Below the pieces are notes generated by a model. That model made no database searches. It saw only the letters and a program-made list of their open reading frames with translations, and was not told the DNA's origin. The translations under genes were made by a program, and so were the position numbers. From an uncultured Bacteroidales bacterium (GTDB taxonomy: Bacteria; Bacteroidota; Bacteroidia; Bacteroidales; Muribaculaceae), in NCBI GenBank assembly GCA_902768435.1, contig CACXLJ010000024.1, positions 1-36,449 on the forward strand: 36,449 nucleotides of DNA, given 5' to 3'. Shown here in pieces: positions 28,741 through 36,449 of this stretch. Position 1 is the stretch's first letter. The number at the start of each line of letters is the position of its first letter.

Positions 28741-31182
28741 CTAATCATCAAGGTTTGTTTGAACATAAACATCTCTGATGATTGCGCCATTAGAATCTTC
28801 CAACGCTTGGATGGTTACAGTGTTGGAATTAAAATTTTGGCAGGGTCCTGAATAAAGATACATTTTATTATCGCTTTTGTTGGCCAAATACATTATGCCA
28901 TCTTTAATGTTAAAATAATTAGTCCTGTTGATATTCAATGACTCGTCGTCGGCATAGATTGTCCTGCTGGCACCAAACTTATAGCACAATACTCTGGAAA
29001 GATAATTAGAGTCGCCATAATAAAAAGCACTATTGTAATAAATAAATGGTGGAAGATTCCATTTTTGCAAATAAAACCTGAAGGCACCTTCCCACACTGC
29101 GCTAGAATCGCCTGTAGCAGAGTAATCGCCAGCAAAAAGATTTAATCCAGAGGAAGTAGTGTATTTCAAAATAATAGCTTTGGTTAAATGATCTTGATAG
29201 CTATTATAGTATTTATAGAATGTTTCACCAAAGGCATAGACAGAACCATCAGTGCTTAAACTCAATTTCTTGATCCAAGTGCGTTGGAAAGGATAATAAT
29301 AGGCCGAGGTTCCATCAACAACAATTAGTGAACTGGTCATATCAGCTCCAAGAGATCCGTAAGCAAGGTTAGACACTAAACCTGCAAGGTAAATTTTACC
29401 TGTGTTGTCATCAACCAATATATCATCTATCACAAAAGGATTTGCATAATAAATTGCAGATTTGTTCTTGTATAGTGTTGTTATGATGCGCTCAGAGTTC
29501 ACTTCGTCACCACTGGTATAATACACATTATTGTTTTTGTCAACCCATAATTTTGGAAAGACAGTCGTAGTATAATTGTTGTTAACACCTCTTACTGCCC
29601 ATTTCAAGCCATCGATATATTTTCCGAATACGCCGCCAGTGCTGGCTCCTGTGGTTTTGAATATCGCAGTTTTTGCGCTGATATTGTAGGTGGAATTGGT
29701 GAGCAATATGTGTGCTGTGTTGCCATGAACAAAAATTTTATCTATTGAGTTATAGTCACTCACATCATTGTTGTAAAAAGTCGCTCGACGCTGTGTATTG
29801 CGCCAAATGGCGGGGTGGTCATCCTTGCTTCCTACCATCCAAACGGTGGGCCCCACTTTCACCTCATAGGTGTAGGTGCAGTTGATGTTGTCCTTGGTTT
29901 TAAACTTGATGTTGAGGGTGGTGGTTCCCACCTTGTGGGCCGTGACATTCACCTGCGTGTTGTCGTAGTTAACGTCGATTATGCCGTTATTTGACGATGT
30001 GACGCTGGTCATCGTGCCCCGGTCGTCGGAGTTGTTGCCATCGTAGGGTCTGAAAATGATGTTGGTGCCCACATTGATGTTGACATTTTGGTAGGTTGAG
30101 CCAGCATTAAGGCGGTAAGATGTTCTATCGTCATAGTTGTAGTACCGCATCGAGAGGTCACGGTTCCATCCGTTTTGCCAAGGCGAGTAGATGCTGGTCA
30201 GGTAGCAACCTTGCTTGAGCTCGTCCTGTGTGTAGTTCCACCAGTAGGCATATCCATTACTCTTGGCATAGTTGAGCGTTAGCCAGCCGCTGGTGCGTGT
30301 TCCTTTCTCCCACACACCGTAAGCATGGCCGCGATGCTGGCTATCGATGTCGATGACGGGTGCACGAGAACTCTTCTCGAAGGAACCGTATGTATATTGC
30401 GACAGCCGCATGATTCTGGTGAGTGCGTCCAGGTGGGTGACGCTGCCGTAGAAGTAGTCACCCTCATTGGCGGCATAGACATCGACCCTCGATACAAAGT
30501 GATAAAGAATAAGATCGCGGATCGTAATATAAAACTTGTTGTCCTTAAGTGTTACGGAATAGTTGGCAGCTTTGTTTACACACGCTACATCGCCAGTGAG
30601 TGGGATGTGGTTATAGTAGGAATTCTCCAAATCGGCATGCTGCACGTAGGCTGCACACAGTGTGCCTCCCGAGGTCTTGAAGCCCTGTTTGTTGTTGCCA
30701 TTCACATCTCGCAATACCCACTTGCCGCCGGTGCGCACCATGGCATACACATTCTGGCAAGCTTCATCACTGTAGTCGGGGTCAACGGCAATGAAAATCA
30801 CGTCGCCCTCGGCCCACTGATGCAGGGGCGTAGTACCCGATGTGGAACCCGAATTGGGGATGAAATCGGCCATGGTTATCACCGAGCCGCCAGTGCTGCC
30901 ACCAATGGTGTTGCCCAGTATGATGTTGATGAGTTCTGTGACATCGCTCACATTCACACGGCCGTCGCCGTTCACATCGGCACGGCTCTGGTCCATGGCG
31001 GTGCTGCCCAGAATCATGTTGATGAGTGCGCTCACATCGCTCACATTCACGCGTTCGTCATTGTTCACATCACCCGCGGGCTTACCCTCGTCGATCACAA
31101 AGTCGCTGGTATCGATAGCCATCGCGCTAAAGGCCGCCAGCGCCACGAGGCAAGTCAATAAGAGTGCTGTTATTTTTTTCAT
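28741..31182 (-). CDS. Secreted propeller-like protein with N-terminal dockerin-like cassette
   Basis: Using the ATG at 31182 the product is 813 residues and begins with a signal peptide nearly identical to the downstream gene's (MKKITALLLTCLVALAAFSAMA). Two dockerin-like EF-hand repeats follow at about 35-92 (DVNNDERVNVSDVSALINMI and DVNGDGRVNVSDVTELINII), an unusual N-terminal place. After a Gly/Ser linker come a domain of unknown type, an Ig-like segment (SNNGIIDVNYDNTQVNVTAH and following) and a C-terminal region of repeated strand motifs such as LWVDKNNNVYYT, which suggests a beta-propeller. It ends VQTNLDD. The C-terminal half is paralogous to the partial protein at 35095-36449. Function is unknown. 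Confidence 0.82.
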   Translation of the reverse strand: MKKITALLLTCLVALAAFSAMAIDTSDFVIDEGKPAGDVNNDERVNVSDVSALINMILGSTAMDQSRADVNGDGRVNVSDVTELINIILGNTIGGSTGGSVITMADFIPNSGSTSGTTPLHQWAEGDVIFIAVDPDYSDEACQNVYAMVRTGGKWVLRDVNGNNKQGFKTSGGTLCAAYVQHADLENSYYNHIPLTGDVACVNKAANYSVTLKDNKFYITIRDLILYHFVSRVDVYAANEGDYFYGSVTHLDALTRIMRLSQYTYGSFEKSSRAPVIDIDSQHRGHAYGVWEKGTRTSGWLTLNYAKSNGYAYWWNYTQDELKQGCYLTSIYSPWQNGWNRDLSMRYYNYDDRTSYRLNAGSTYQNVNINVGTNIIFRPYDGNNSDDRGTMTSVTSSNNGIIDVNYDNTQVNVTAHKVGTTTLNIKFKTKDNINCTYTYEVKVGPTVWMVGSKDDHPAIWRNTQRRATFYNNDVSDYNSIDKIFVHGNTAHILLTNSTYNISAKTAIFKTTGASTGGVFGKYIDGLKWAVRGVNNNYTTTVFPKLWVDKNNNVYYTSGDEVNSERIITTLYKNKSAIYYANPFVIDDILVDDNTGKIYLAGLVSNLAYGSLGADMTSSLIVVDGTSAYYYPFQRTWIKKLSLSTDGSVYAFGETFYKYYNSYQDHLTKAIILKYTTSSGLNLFAGDYSATGDSSAVWEGAFRFYLQKWNLPPFIYYNSAFYYGDSNYLSRVLCYKFGASRTIYADDESLNINRTNYFNIKDGIMYLANKSDNKMYLYSGPCQNFNSNTVTIQALEDSNGAIIRDVYVQTNLDD

Positions 31183-31223
31183 ATAGTTAAGTATTATGTA
31201 GGTTATTAATTCCTTGTTTACAG

Positions 31224-34200
31224 TCAACCAATGCCCAGGATGATGTTGATGAGTGCGGTCACATCACTCACGTTCACGCGACTGTCACCGTTCACATCGC
31301 CACGAGCCTGATTCATGGGCGTGATGCCCAAAATCATGTTAATCAGGGCGGTGACATCACTCACATTCACCTTTCCGTCACCATTCACATCGCCACGCAA
31401 GAAGGTTGGATTGCCACTGATGGTCACCCACGCATTCCTGACGATGTTGCCGTTGGCATCACCAACGAAGTAGTTATCCAAACTGGAATAGTAAACCGGC
31501 TGGCCGCCTTGTGGCTCGGTGATAGTGCCTGCAAGCAACTCGCTATAACCCAACGATGCAAATTTGCCAAAGCCTCTGAGTTGGGCATCCGGACTGTTGA
31601 CGCTCAAGTTCCCCAACGAAATCACACCAATGCCATCAGAAGAATTATTGCCGGCTTTCACCTTGACCGATTCATTGATGGTTAAGTCCTTGTATCCTGC
31701 AAGTGCCACAATCAGCCCCGAGCCACCTGTCGATGTCACAGTCAGTTCTCCGTTACCGCCTATCTGTGCTGATTCAACGAGCGAAACAACTTCTTTCGAA
31801 GCCGACAGCTTATTAGTGCCTGTCGTGTTGATGACCAGACCCGGTATTTCGCTTCTCAGGGCCGCAGTAGTGGCACTGCTGCTGGTGATAGTTGCTCCAT
31901 TAAGCGTGAGCATGCCACCGGTGGAGCCACCTTCGAAGGTCACGGTGCCGTTGCCCAGCACATCGTCCTTGTTCACGCTATTGACTTGCGTTCCGGCAAT
32001 CCATAGCGGGTATTTATCGCCGCTGACGGTTACCACGCAGCTTGCTTCCTTGCCGCCGGCGCTGAAGGTGATGGTGGCCGATTCGCCTATCATTTCGGGG
32101 TTGTCGGTCATGGTCACCACATAGGTCTCAATGCCGGTGGTGGTGACATAGGCCACGGTTGCCACATCGGGGTTGCTGCTGGTGATGGTGCTGTTGCCAT
32201 ACTGACGCCAAGCGTCGGGCAGGTCACTGGTGATGTCCAGTTGCAGCTTGCCACCAAGGGGCACTTCGGCCTCCTCAGGACTGATGCTGAGGCTGTAGAT
32301 GGGTCTTTCCACTACTCTCACTGTCAGATAGCCGTAGCCATAGCTCACATTGTTCACCTTGTGTGACACAGTGAAGAAATAGGTGTGGTTCGTGAGCATA
32401 TCGCTCGTGTTGGGAATCAGGGTGATGGTGCGGTTCTCCTTGTCGACGGTGAAGCTCGGACGACGCGAGGTCTGTGAGGCTACGCTGGGGAACGGGCCTT
32501 GCACCGCGCGGTAGGTTACCGTCACATTGCCGGGCAGGGTGGCGCGTCTCGGGAACACGGTGAAGGGAATGCCCTCAACCCTATTGTTGTAGTTGACAAG
32601 GGTATCGCCATTGTTGACAACTAACTTGTAGGGCATGAAGCTGCCGTTGTCCTCACTCACATTGAGGTAGAGTTGGGTAGAAGCCACCACGTCGTCGGGA
32701 CCGCCATTGTCGGGAACAAGTTCCATGCCGAGCGCGAGCTGGTTGCAACCGCTCAGAATGGGCTTGAGATAGACCGTCTTGTAGCGCGTGTTGTCGCTCA
32801 ACGGGGTGGTGCAGGCAGCGTTGGCATAAAGCTGGCAAACATTGGAGCCTGCCGTGGTGTTGTAGGTGATATAGAAGTCCTTACCGCGAATGCCGGCAAA
32901 GTCGGTGGCATTGCCGGGCAATGGATTGATGACCAGCTTGAGCACACCATTCTTCTTGGTGGTGTAGGTCACATGGCCATCGAGGTACTCCATCTCGGCG
33001 AAGTTGCCGCTGCTCTGCGGGGTCACGGTCAGCGACAATCCTTTTGTCACGGTCACATTGTCGAGCAGGATTGATTCGTCTTCATAACGCCCGCCCGGCA
33101 ACCGTGTCTCAGTTTCCTTGTAACGAGTAGCCACATAATTTGCAACTCCCAGCGTACCGCCACTCATCGAGATGGTGCCGTTGCTTGTGGGCTTGATGGA
33201 GTTGGCCCACCAGCTGGCATCCTCAGGATTGTAGAGGAACTGGGTGAACTGCGACGGCGTGAGCAAGATGTATTCTTGAGTGCTGCGTGCGTTGGTCACC
33301 CTCACGTTGCCGGTGACATAGGTGAGTGTGGGCTTGACGGGGTAGTCCCAGTTCTCAAGCTTGTGAACATAGTATTGCTTTGTTGTGAGTGTGCCCTGGT
33401 AGCCGTCGAGCGATACCTCGGCGGTGATGAAGGCATCCACATCCTGTTGCGTGAAGGTGTAGCTCCAGGTGTCGCCGGTAATCACTTCCTCATGAATCAG
33501 GTCGCTGCTCTGTTCTTCATAGGGTCGGCGGTAGAGCCTGAGTGTCATCACGCAGTTCTCGTAGTTGCGATAAGGATTGAGCGGAGTCATGTTCACCTTC
33601 ATGGTGTCGCCCGGCAGCACAATCTTGGTGTATGTGCCGCTCTCCCTCAGCAGGAAGGGGTTGTTCACTCCGGTGATATGTGACATGTACGGACGGTGCA
33701 GTTTCACATAGTCGGTGAATGGTATGGTTGCACTGGCGCCAAAGCTGGTGCCATTGTTGATGAGCACGCCGGGATAAGTTCCGGTGCGGCCCGATACCGA
33801 GCCTTGCGCTCCCACAGGTCGCACCAGATTGATTTGGGGTGTGTTTGCGCCATACACCGACCAGCTTGTGGCTTCAAGGGGATTGACCCCACCTTCAGAG
33901 TAGATTTCCCATGAGAAGTCGCTTTGTGGATTTAAGTTTATAATGTGTCCAAGAATGCCGTTCTGCGAATATCCGCGTGCAATGAGGTTACGGCAACTGA
34001 TATTGATGGTTCCGGGCGACACGATGCCGTTCCTGCCCGTTGCGAGCAGGCTTTGACTCATCTGGTTGCCCTTGATGTCAATCAAGTTGCGGGCCCACAA
34101 GCCGTTTCCGTTATTGTTGGCTAAGGCTCTCACCTTACAGTTGTTGATGGTCATACTACCCTCGGCGTAGATGGCTGCGCTGGAGGTGGTGTTAACTTCA

Positions 34201-35027
34201 ATCTTGCAGTTTTGGGCATTGAGTGAGTTGACATATAATCCCGCCGTTACTGTGGTTGAATTATAGCCCTTGTGGTTTATATAGATTTCACCACCGGTGA
34301 GATTTGCCTCCCCGGCGCGGATGCCGTCGGCTCCGTCATTAGTGAGCTTTGACAGGCTGAAGTAGCCACCGGTGACGTTGAATTGCATGATTTGGTTGTA
34401 GACATTACCCATACCCATGTATCCTTTCACCGTTACATGGCTCTGGCTGCCGGCTACTTCAAAGTAATCAAGATTCTCATTGGAAGTGTTGGGCCAACCT
34501 GTCACAGCTCCCTGGGGCGCCGAAATGGATACCGTACTGTTATTGATCAGCACTTCAGAGCCTCCCTTCGCCACAATGGCATTACCGTTGCGCGAAGTTA
34601 TACTCGCGGTTGAGTTGTTCACTTCGAGTTTGCCGCCATGCAGCCCCAGGGTGTTGTCGTTGCCAGTGATGTAGACATAGCCTTCTCCCCTGATGGTGAG
34701 GCTCTTCACATTCATGGTGCTCATGGTCACGCCTGTTTCCTGGTCGATGTAGAACTTGGCGTGATTGCTCAGCACAATGGTCAGGTCGTTATCGGGAGCA
34801 AAAATCTCCTTCATGCTTAGGTTGCTCGACACGTTGAGCGTAGTGGCTCCGGCGCTGATTTTCACATGCTTGCCCGAGCATGTGGATTGCAGGTAATCGC
34901 CGGTGTAGCTGCTTGAGCCGTTGAGTGTCACATACTCATAGGCCTGTGCCGCTGTCACACTCGTGATTGCCACCAGCAGCATCAGCCACTTTCGCAACGT
35001 TTTCCTAATGCAAAATATCTTTTTCAT
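31224..35027 (-). CDS. Large secreted adhesin-like protein with C-terminal dockerin-like cassette
   Basis: The 1267-residue product starts with a signal peptide (MKKIFCIRKTLRKWLMLLVA, cleavage near AAQA). Residues about 30-380 are short repeated strand-turn units rich in Asn/Gly/Thr/Ser (for example NLTGGEIYINHKGYN and MTINNCKVRALANN), as in right-handed beta-helices. The middle has several Ig-like or beta-sandwich segments, including SISPEEAEVPLGGKLQLDIT, which resembles bacterial Ig-like group 2 domains. A second beta-helix-like stretch precedes the end. Residues about 1205-1267 hold two dockerin-like repeats (DVNGDGKVNVSDVTALINMI and DVNGDSRVNVSDVTALINII). No catalytic motif is seen, so binding or adhesion is more likely than hydrolysis, but a carbohydrate-active role cannot be excluded. 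Confidence 0.85.
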   Translation of the reverse strand: MKKIFCIRKTLRKWLMLLVAITSVTAAQAYEYVTLNGSSSYTGDYLQSTCSGKHVKISAGATTLNVSSNLSMKEIFAPDNDLTIVLSNHAKFYIDQETGVTMSTMNVKSLTIRGEGYVYITGNDNTLGLHGGKLEVNNSTASITSRNGNAIVAKGGSEVLINNSTVSISAPQGAVTGWPNTSNENLDYFEVAGSQSHVTVKGYMGMGNVYNQIMQFNVTGGYFSLSKLTNDGADGIRAGEANLTGGEIYINHKGYNSTTVTAGLYVNSLNAQNCKIEVNTTSSAAIYAEGSMTINNCKVRALANNNGNGLWARNLIDIKGNQMSQSLLATGRNGIVSPGTINISCRNLIARGYSQNGILGHIINLNPQSDFSWEIYSEGGVNPLEATSWSVYGANTPQINLVRPVGAQGSVSGRTGTYPGVLINNGTSFGASATIPFTDYVKLHRPYMSHITGVNNPFLLRESGTYTKIVLPGDTMKVNMTPLNPYRNYENCVMTLRLYRRPYEEQSSDLIHEEVITGDTWSYTFTQQDVDAFITAEVSLDGYQGTLTTKQYYVHKLENWDYPVKPTLTYVTGNVRVTNARSTQEYILLTPSQFTQFLYNPEDASWWANSIKPTSNGTISMSGGTLGVANYVATRYKETETRLPGGRYEDESILLDNVTVTKGLSLTVTPQSSGNFAEMEYLDGHVTYTTKKNGVLKLVINPLPGNATDFAGIRGKDFYITYNTTAGSNVCQLYANAACTTPLSDNTRYKTVYLKPILSGCNQLALGMELVPDNGGPDDVVASTQLYLNVSEDNGSFMPYKLVVNNGDTLVNYNNRVEGIPFTVFPRRATLPGNVTVTYRAVQGPFPSVASQTSRRPSFTVDKENRTITLIPNTSDMLTNHTYFFTVSHKVNNVSYGYGYLTVRVVERPIYSLSISPEEAEVPLGGKLQLDITSDLPDAWRQYGNSTITSSNPDVATVAYVTTTGIETYVVTMTDNPEMIGESATITFSAGGKEASCVVTVSGDKYPLWIAGTQVNSVNKDDVLGNGTVTFEGGSTGGMLTLNGATITSSSATTAALRSEIPGLVINTTGTNKLSASKEVVSLVESAQIGGNGELTVTSTGGSGLIVALAGYKDLTINESVKVKAGNNSSDGIGVISLGNLSVNSPDAQLRGFGKFASLGYSELLAGTITEPQGGQPVYYSSLDNYFVGDANGNIVRNAWVTISGNPTFLRGDVNGDGKVNVSDVTALINMILGITPMNQARGDVNGDSRVNVSDVTALINIILGIG

Positions 35028-35094
35028 GTTGTAGTTATTTTAGTGAATTAATTATATTGTCTATTAACCATAATCTATACACCAGAATGTGCAA

Positions 35095-36449
35095 TTAGTC
35101 ATCCAGGCTGGTCTGCAGCCACACATCGTAGATGGTGGAAGCTGCCGAGTTCTCCATAACTTTGCCGTCATTGTAGCTGTTGAGAGTGCTTGCCATTACC
35201 TTGCGTGCCGAGTTGGTGCCGGTGTCGAGCACCATGCCAATGTAGCCGTTCTTTATGTCGAACCTTATCGGCGAGTATTCGCTTGGGTAGGATGTGTAGG
35301 CGGCTGTCTGGCTTGCGCCAAGCTGATAGGTGCGGATGCCGCCGCTGTAATAGAACTTGTTACCTTCAAGAAGGAAGTTGCCCGGATTAATCAATGTTCC
35401 GCTGGAATTATAGTTTGAGCCTCCCATCGATAGGCCATTTTCACTCACTTGGCCTGTGTAGAGTTGCAATCCTCCCGATGCTGTATATCTCAGGAACACA
35501 TTCTTTCCAAACGACCAGTAATAAGTATTATAATTACTGTCTCGTTCATAGAATCCAAAGGCATCAACATAGACCGACCCATCCTTCACAAACAATCGGT
35601 TAAGCAGATAGCGATTCCAATCCGTAACAAAGCAGCTATTGCTTGTTGTTAGTCTGGCAAAATAACCGGTGGCATCACCGAGAAATATATAAGGCTGGCC
35701 GAGCACTTCATCCCAGACACCAAAGTTGGAATAAATACCCGCAAAATATAGGTTGCCGCTGTCATCGGTGACGAGGTCGTTGATAATCCGTGAATCAGCA
35801 CAAAACAGGACAGACCTGTTTTTATAGATATCGGTGCTCACGATGCAGTTGAATTCGTCAGTATAATTCTCCCTGTGGGCAGTAGTGTAGTAAACATTAT
35901 TGTTCTTGTCGACCCACATGTGAGGAATACCGGCTATGTAACGGGTGGCATTGGGTTTTGTATATCTACAATAAATTTTTGAGGCACCGGTGAGGCCATC
36001 TTTATAGACATTGAAGTATCCGCCTCCATGGGCTCCTGTAGCCTTCAGAATCGCAGCTGTACCAGAGTAATAGGAAGTATTAGAATTTGATACATCTTTG
36101 CGCATCATCACATAGGCTGTGCTGCCGCGCACAATCACCTCGTTAGCGCTGGTATAATTGTCTCGGCCACTCAGCCAGCCGCTCTTGTCCTCCCAGTTGC
36201 GCCACAAGATAGGCTTGTTGTCCCTGGTTTTACCAGCGGCCCATACAGTGGGATTGACGGTGACATTGTAGGTATAGGTTGTGTTGACGCCGTCTTTGGT
36301 CTTGAACTTGATGGTGAGCGTGGTGGTACCCACCTTGTGGGCCACGACACTCACCTGCGTGTTGTCGTAGTTAACGTCGATTATGCCGCTATTTGACGAT
36401 GTGACACTGGTCATAGTGCCCCGGTCGTCGGTGGTGGCACCATCACATG
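35095..36449 (-). CDS. Propeller-like secreted protein, 5' part beyond the window
   Basis: The frame is open from the window edge (base 36449) to the stop at 35095 and gives the last 450 or so residues. The N-terminal visible part (DDRGTMTSVTSSNSGIIDVN and following) is an Ig-like segment almost identical in DNA and protein to 29870-30030 in the gene at 28741-31182. The rest has the same strand motifs (HMWVDKNNNVYYTT, IINDLVTDDSGNLYFAGIY) and the same ending (VWLQTSLDD versus VYVQTNLDD). It is a paralogue in the same operon, 67 bp ahead of the 1267-residue gene. Whether it also carries a dockerin-like cassette at its N-terminus cannot be seen. Confidence 0.85.
   Translation of the reverse strand, partial: CDGATTDDRGTMTSVTSSNSGIIDVNYDNTQVSVVAHKVGTTTLTIKFKTKDGVNTTYTYNVTVNPTVWAAGKTRDNKPILWRNWEDKSGWLSGRDNYTSANEVIVRGSTAYVMMRKDVSNSNTSYYSGTAAILKATGAHGGGYFNVYKDGLTGASKIYCRYTKPNATRYIAGIPHMWVDKNNNVYYTTAHRENYTDEFNCIVSTDIYKNRSVLFCADSRIINDLVTDDSGNLYFAGIYSNFGVWDEVLGQPYIFLGDATGYFARLTTSNSCFVTDWNRYLLNRLFVKDGSVYVDAFGFYERDSNYNTYYWSFGKNVFLRYTASGGLQLYTGQVSENGLSMGGSNYNSSGTLINPGNFLLEGNKFYYSGGIRTYQLGASQTAAYTSYPSEYSPIRFDIKNGYIGMVLDTGTNSARKVMASTLNSYNDGKVMENSAASTIYDVWLQTSLDD

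Overview
The window reads as a chromosomal segment of a Bacteroidales bacterium, most likely a Muribaculaceae or Prevotellaceae relative. Three things point that way. Most transcription units start with the Bacteroidetes promoter pattern (a -33 TTG about 19-20 nt upstream of a -7 TAnnTTTG box). The core gene order (DUF1599, BT_3928-type DoxX protein, tpiA, SPOR protein, folE) is one I associate with Bacteroidales. Secreted proteins carry dockerin-like EF-hand cassettes of the type common in gut Bacteroidales. The genus assignment is inference.

Region 1 (1-9.8 kb) is accessory DNA. It opens with the tail of a conjugative-element-type accessory module: a partial gene, a stand-alone MutS domain I protein that keeps the Phe-x-Glu mismatch wedge, a small unknown gene and the anti-restriction DNA mimic ArdA. 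A repeat-rich spacer follows, with 23-bp iterons, a 34-bp tandem repeat and hairpins. A divergent pair, an NTF2-like protein and an HxlR regulator, comes next, then about 1.9 kb with no credible gene. A second module lies on the minus strand: an excisionase-type HTH protein, a DUF3987 protein and a BT4734/PriCT-2 primase-like protein, with a cluster of GGTAAAC repeats between the last two. Facing it is an intact IS1595-type transposase ORF whose first catalytic acidic residues appear to be replaced. This module ends next to tRNA-Leu(GAG), beside paired GGTGCAAT repeats that look like integrase arm sites.

Region 2 (10-27.5 kb) is ordinary core genome. It holds tRNA-Leu(GAG) and two identical tRNA-Gly(GCC) genes; the DUF1599/BT_3928/tpiA/SPOR/folE run on the minus strand; glpAB (anaerobic glycerol-3-phosphate dehydrogenase) with no glpC beside it; a small lipoprotein; a uracil-DNA-glycosylase-like protein; rarA followed by a secreted transglutaminase-like protein; and etfB-etfA-acyl-CoA dehydrogenase, which together move electrons from acyl-CoA oxidation to the electron-transfer flavoprotein. 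Between the UDG-like gene and rarA is an unannotated structured RNA on the minus strand with its own promoter, a long nested rod-like fold and an intrinsic terminator. Its architecture and position next to rarA suggest 6S RNA.

Region 3 (27.5-36.4 kb) is a minus-strand run of four secreted-protein genes: a BspA-type repeat protein, a propeller-like protein, a 1267-residue adhesin-like protein and a truncated paralogue of the second. Three carry the same two-repeat dockerin-like cassette, once at the N-terminus and twice at the C-terminus, suggesting domain shuffling in a surface system of unknown role.
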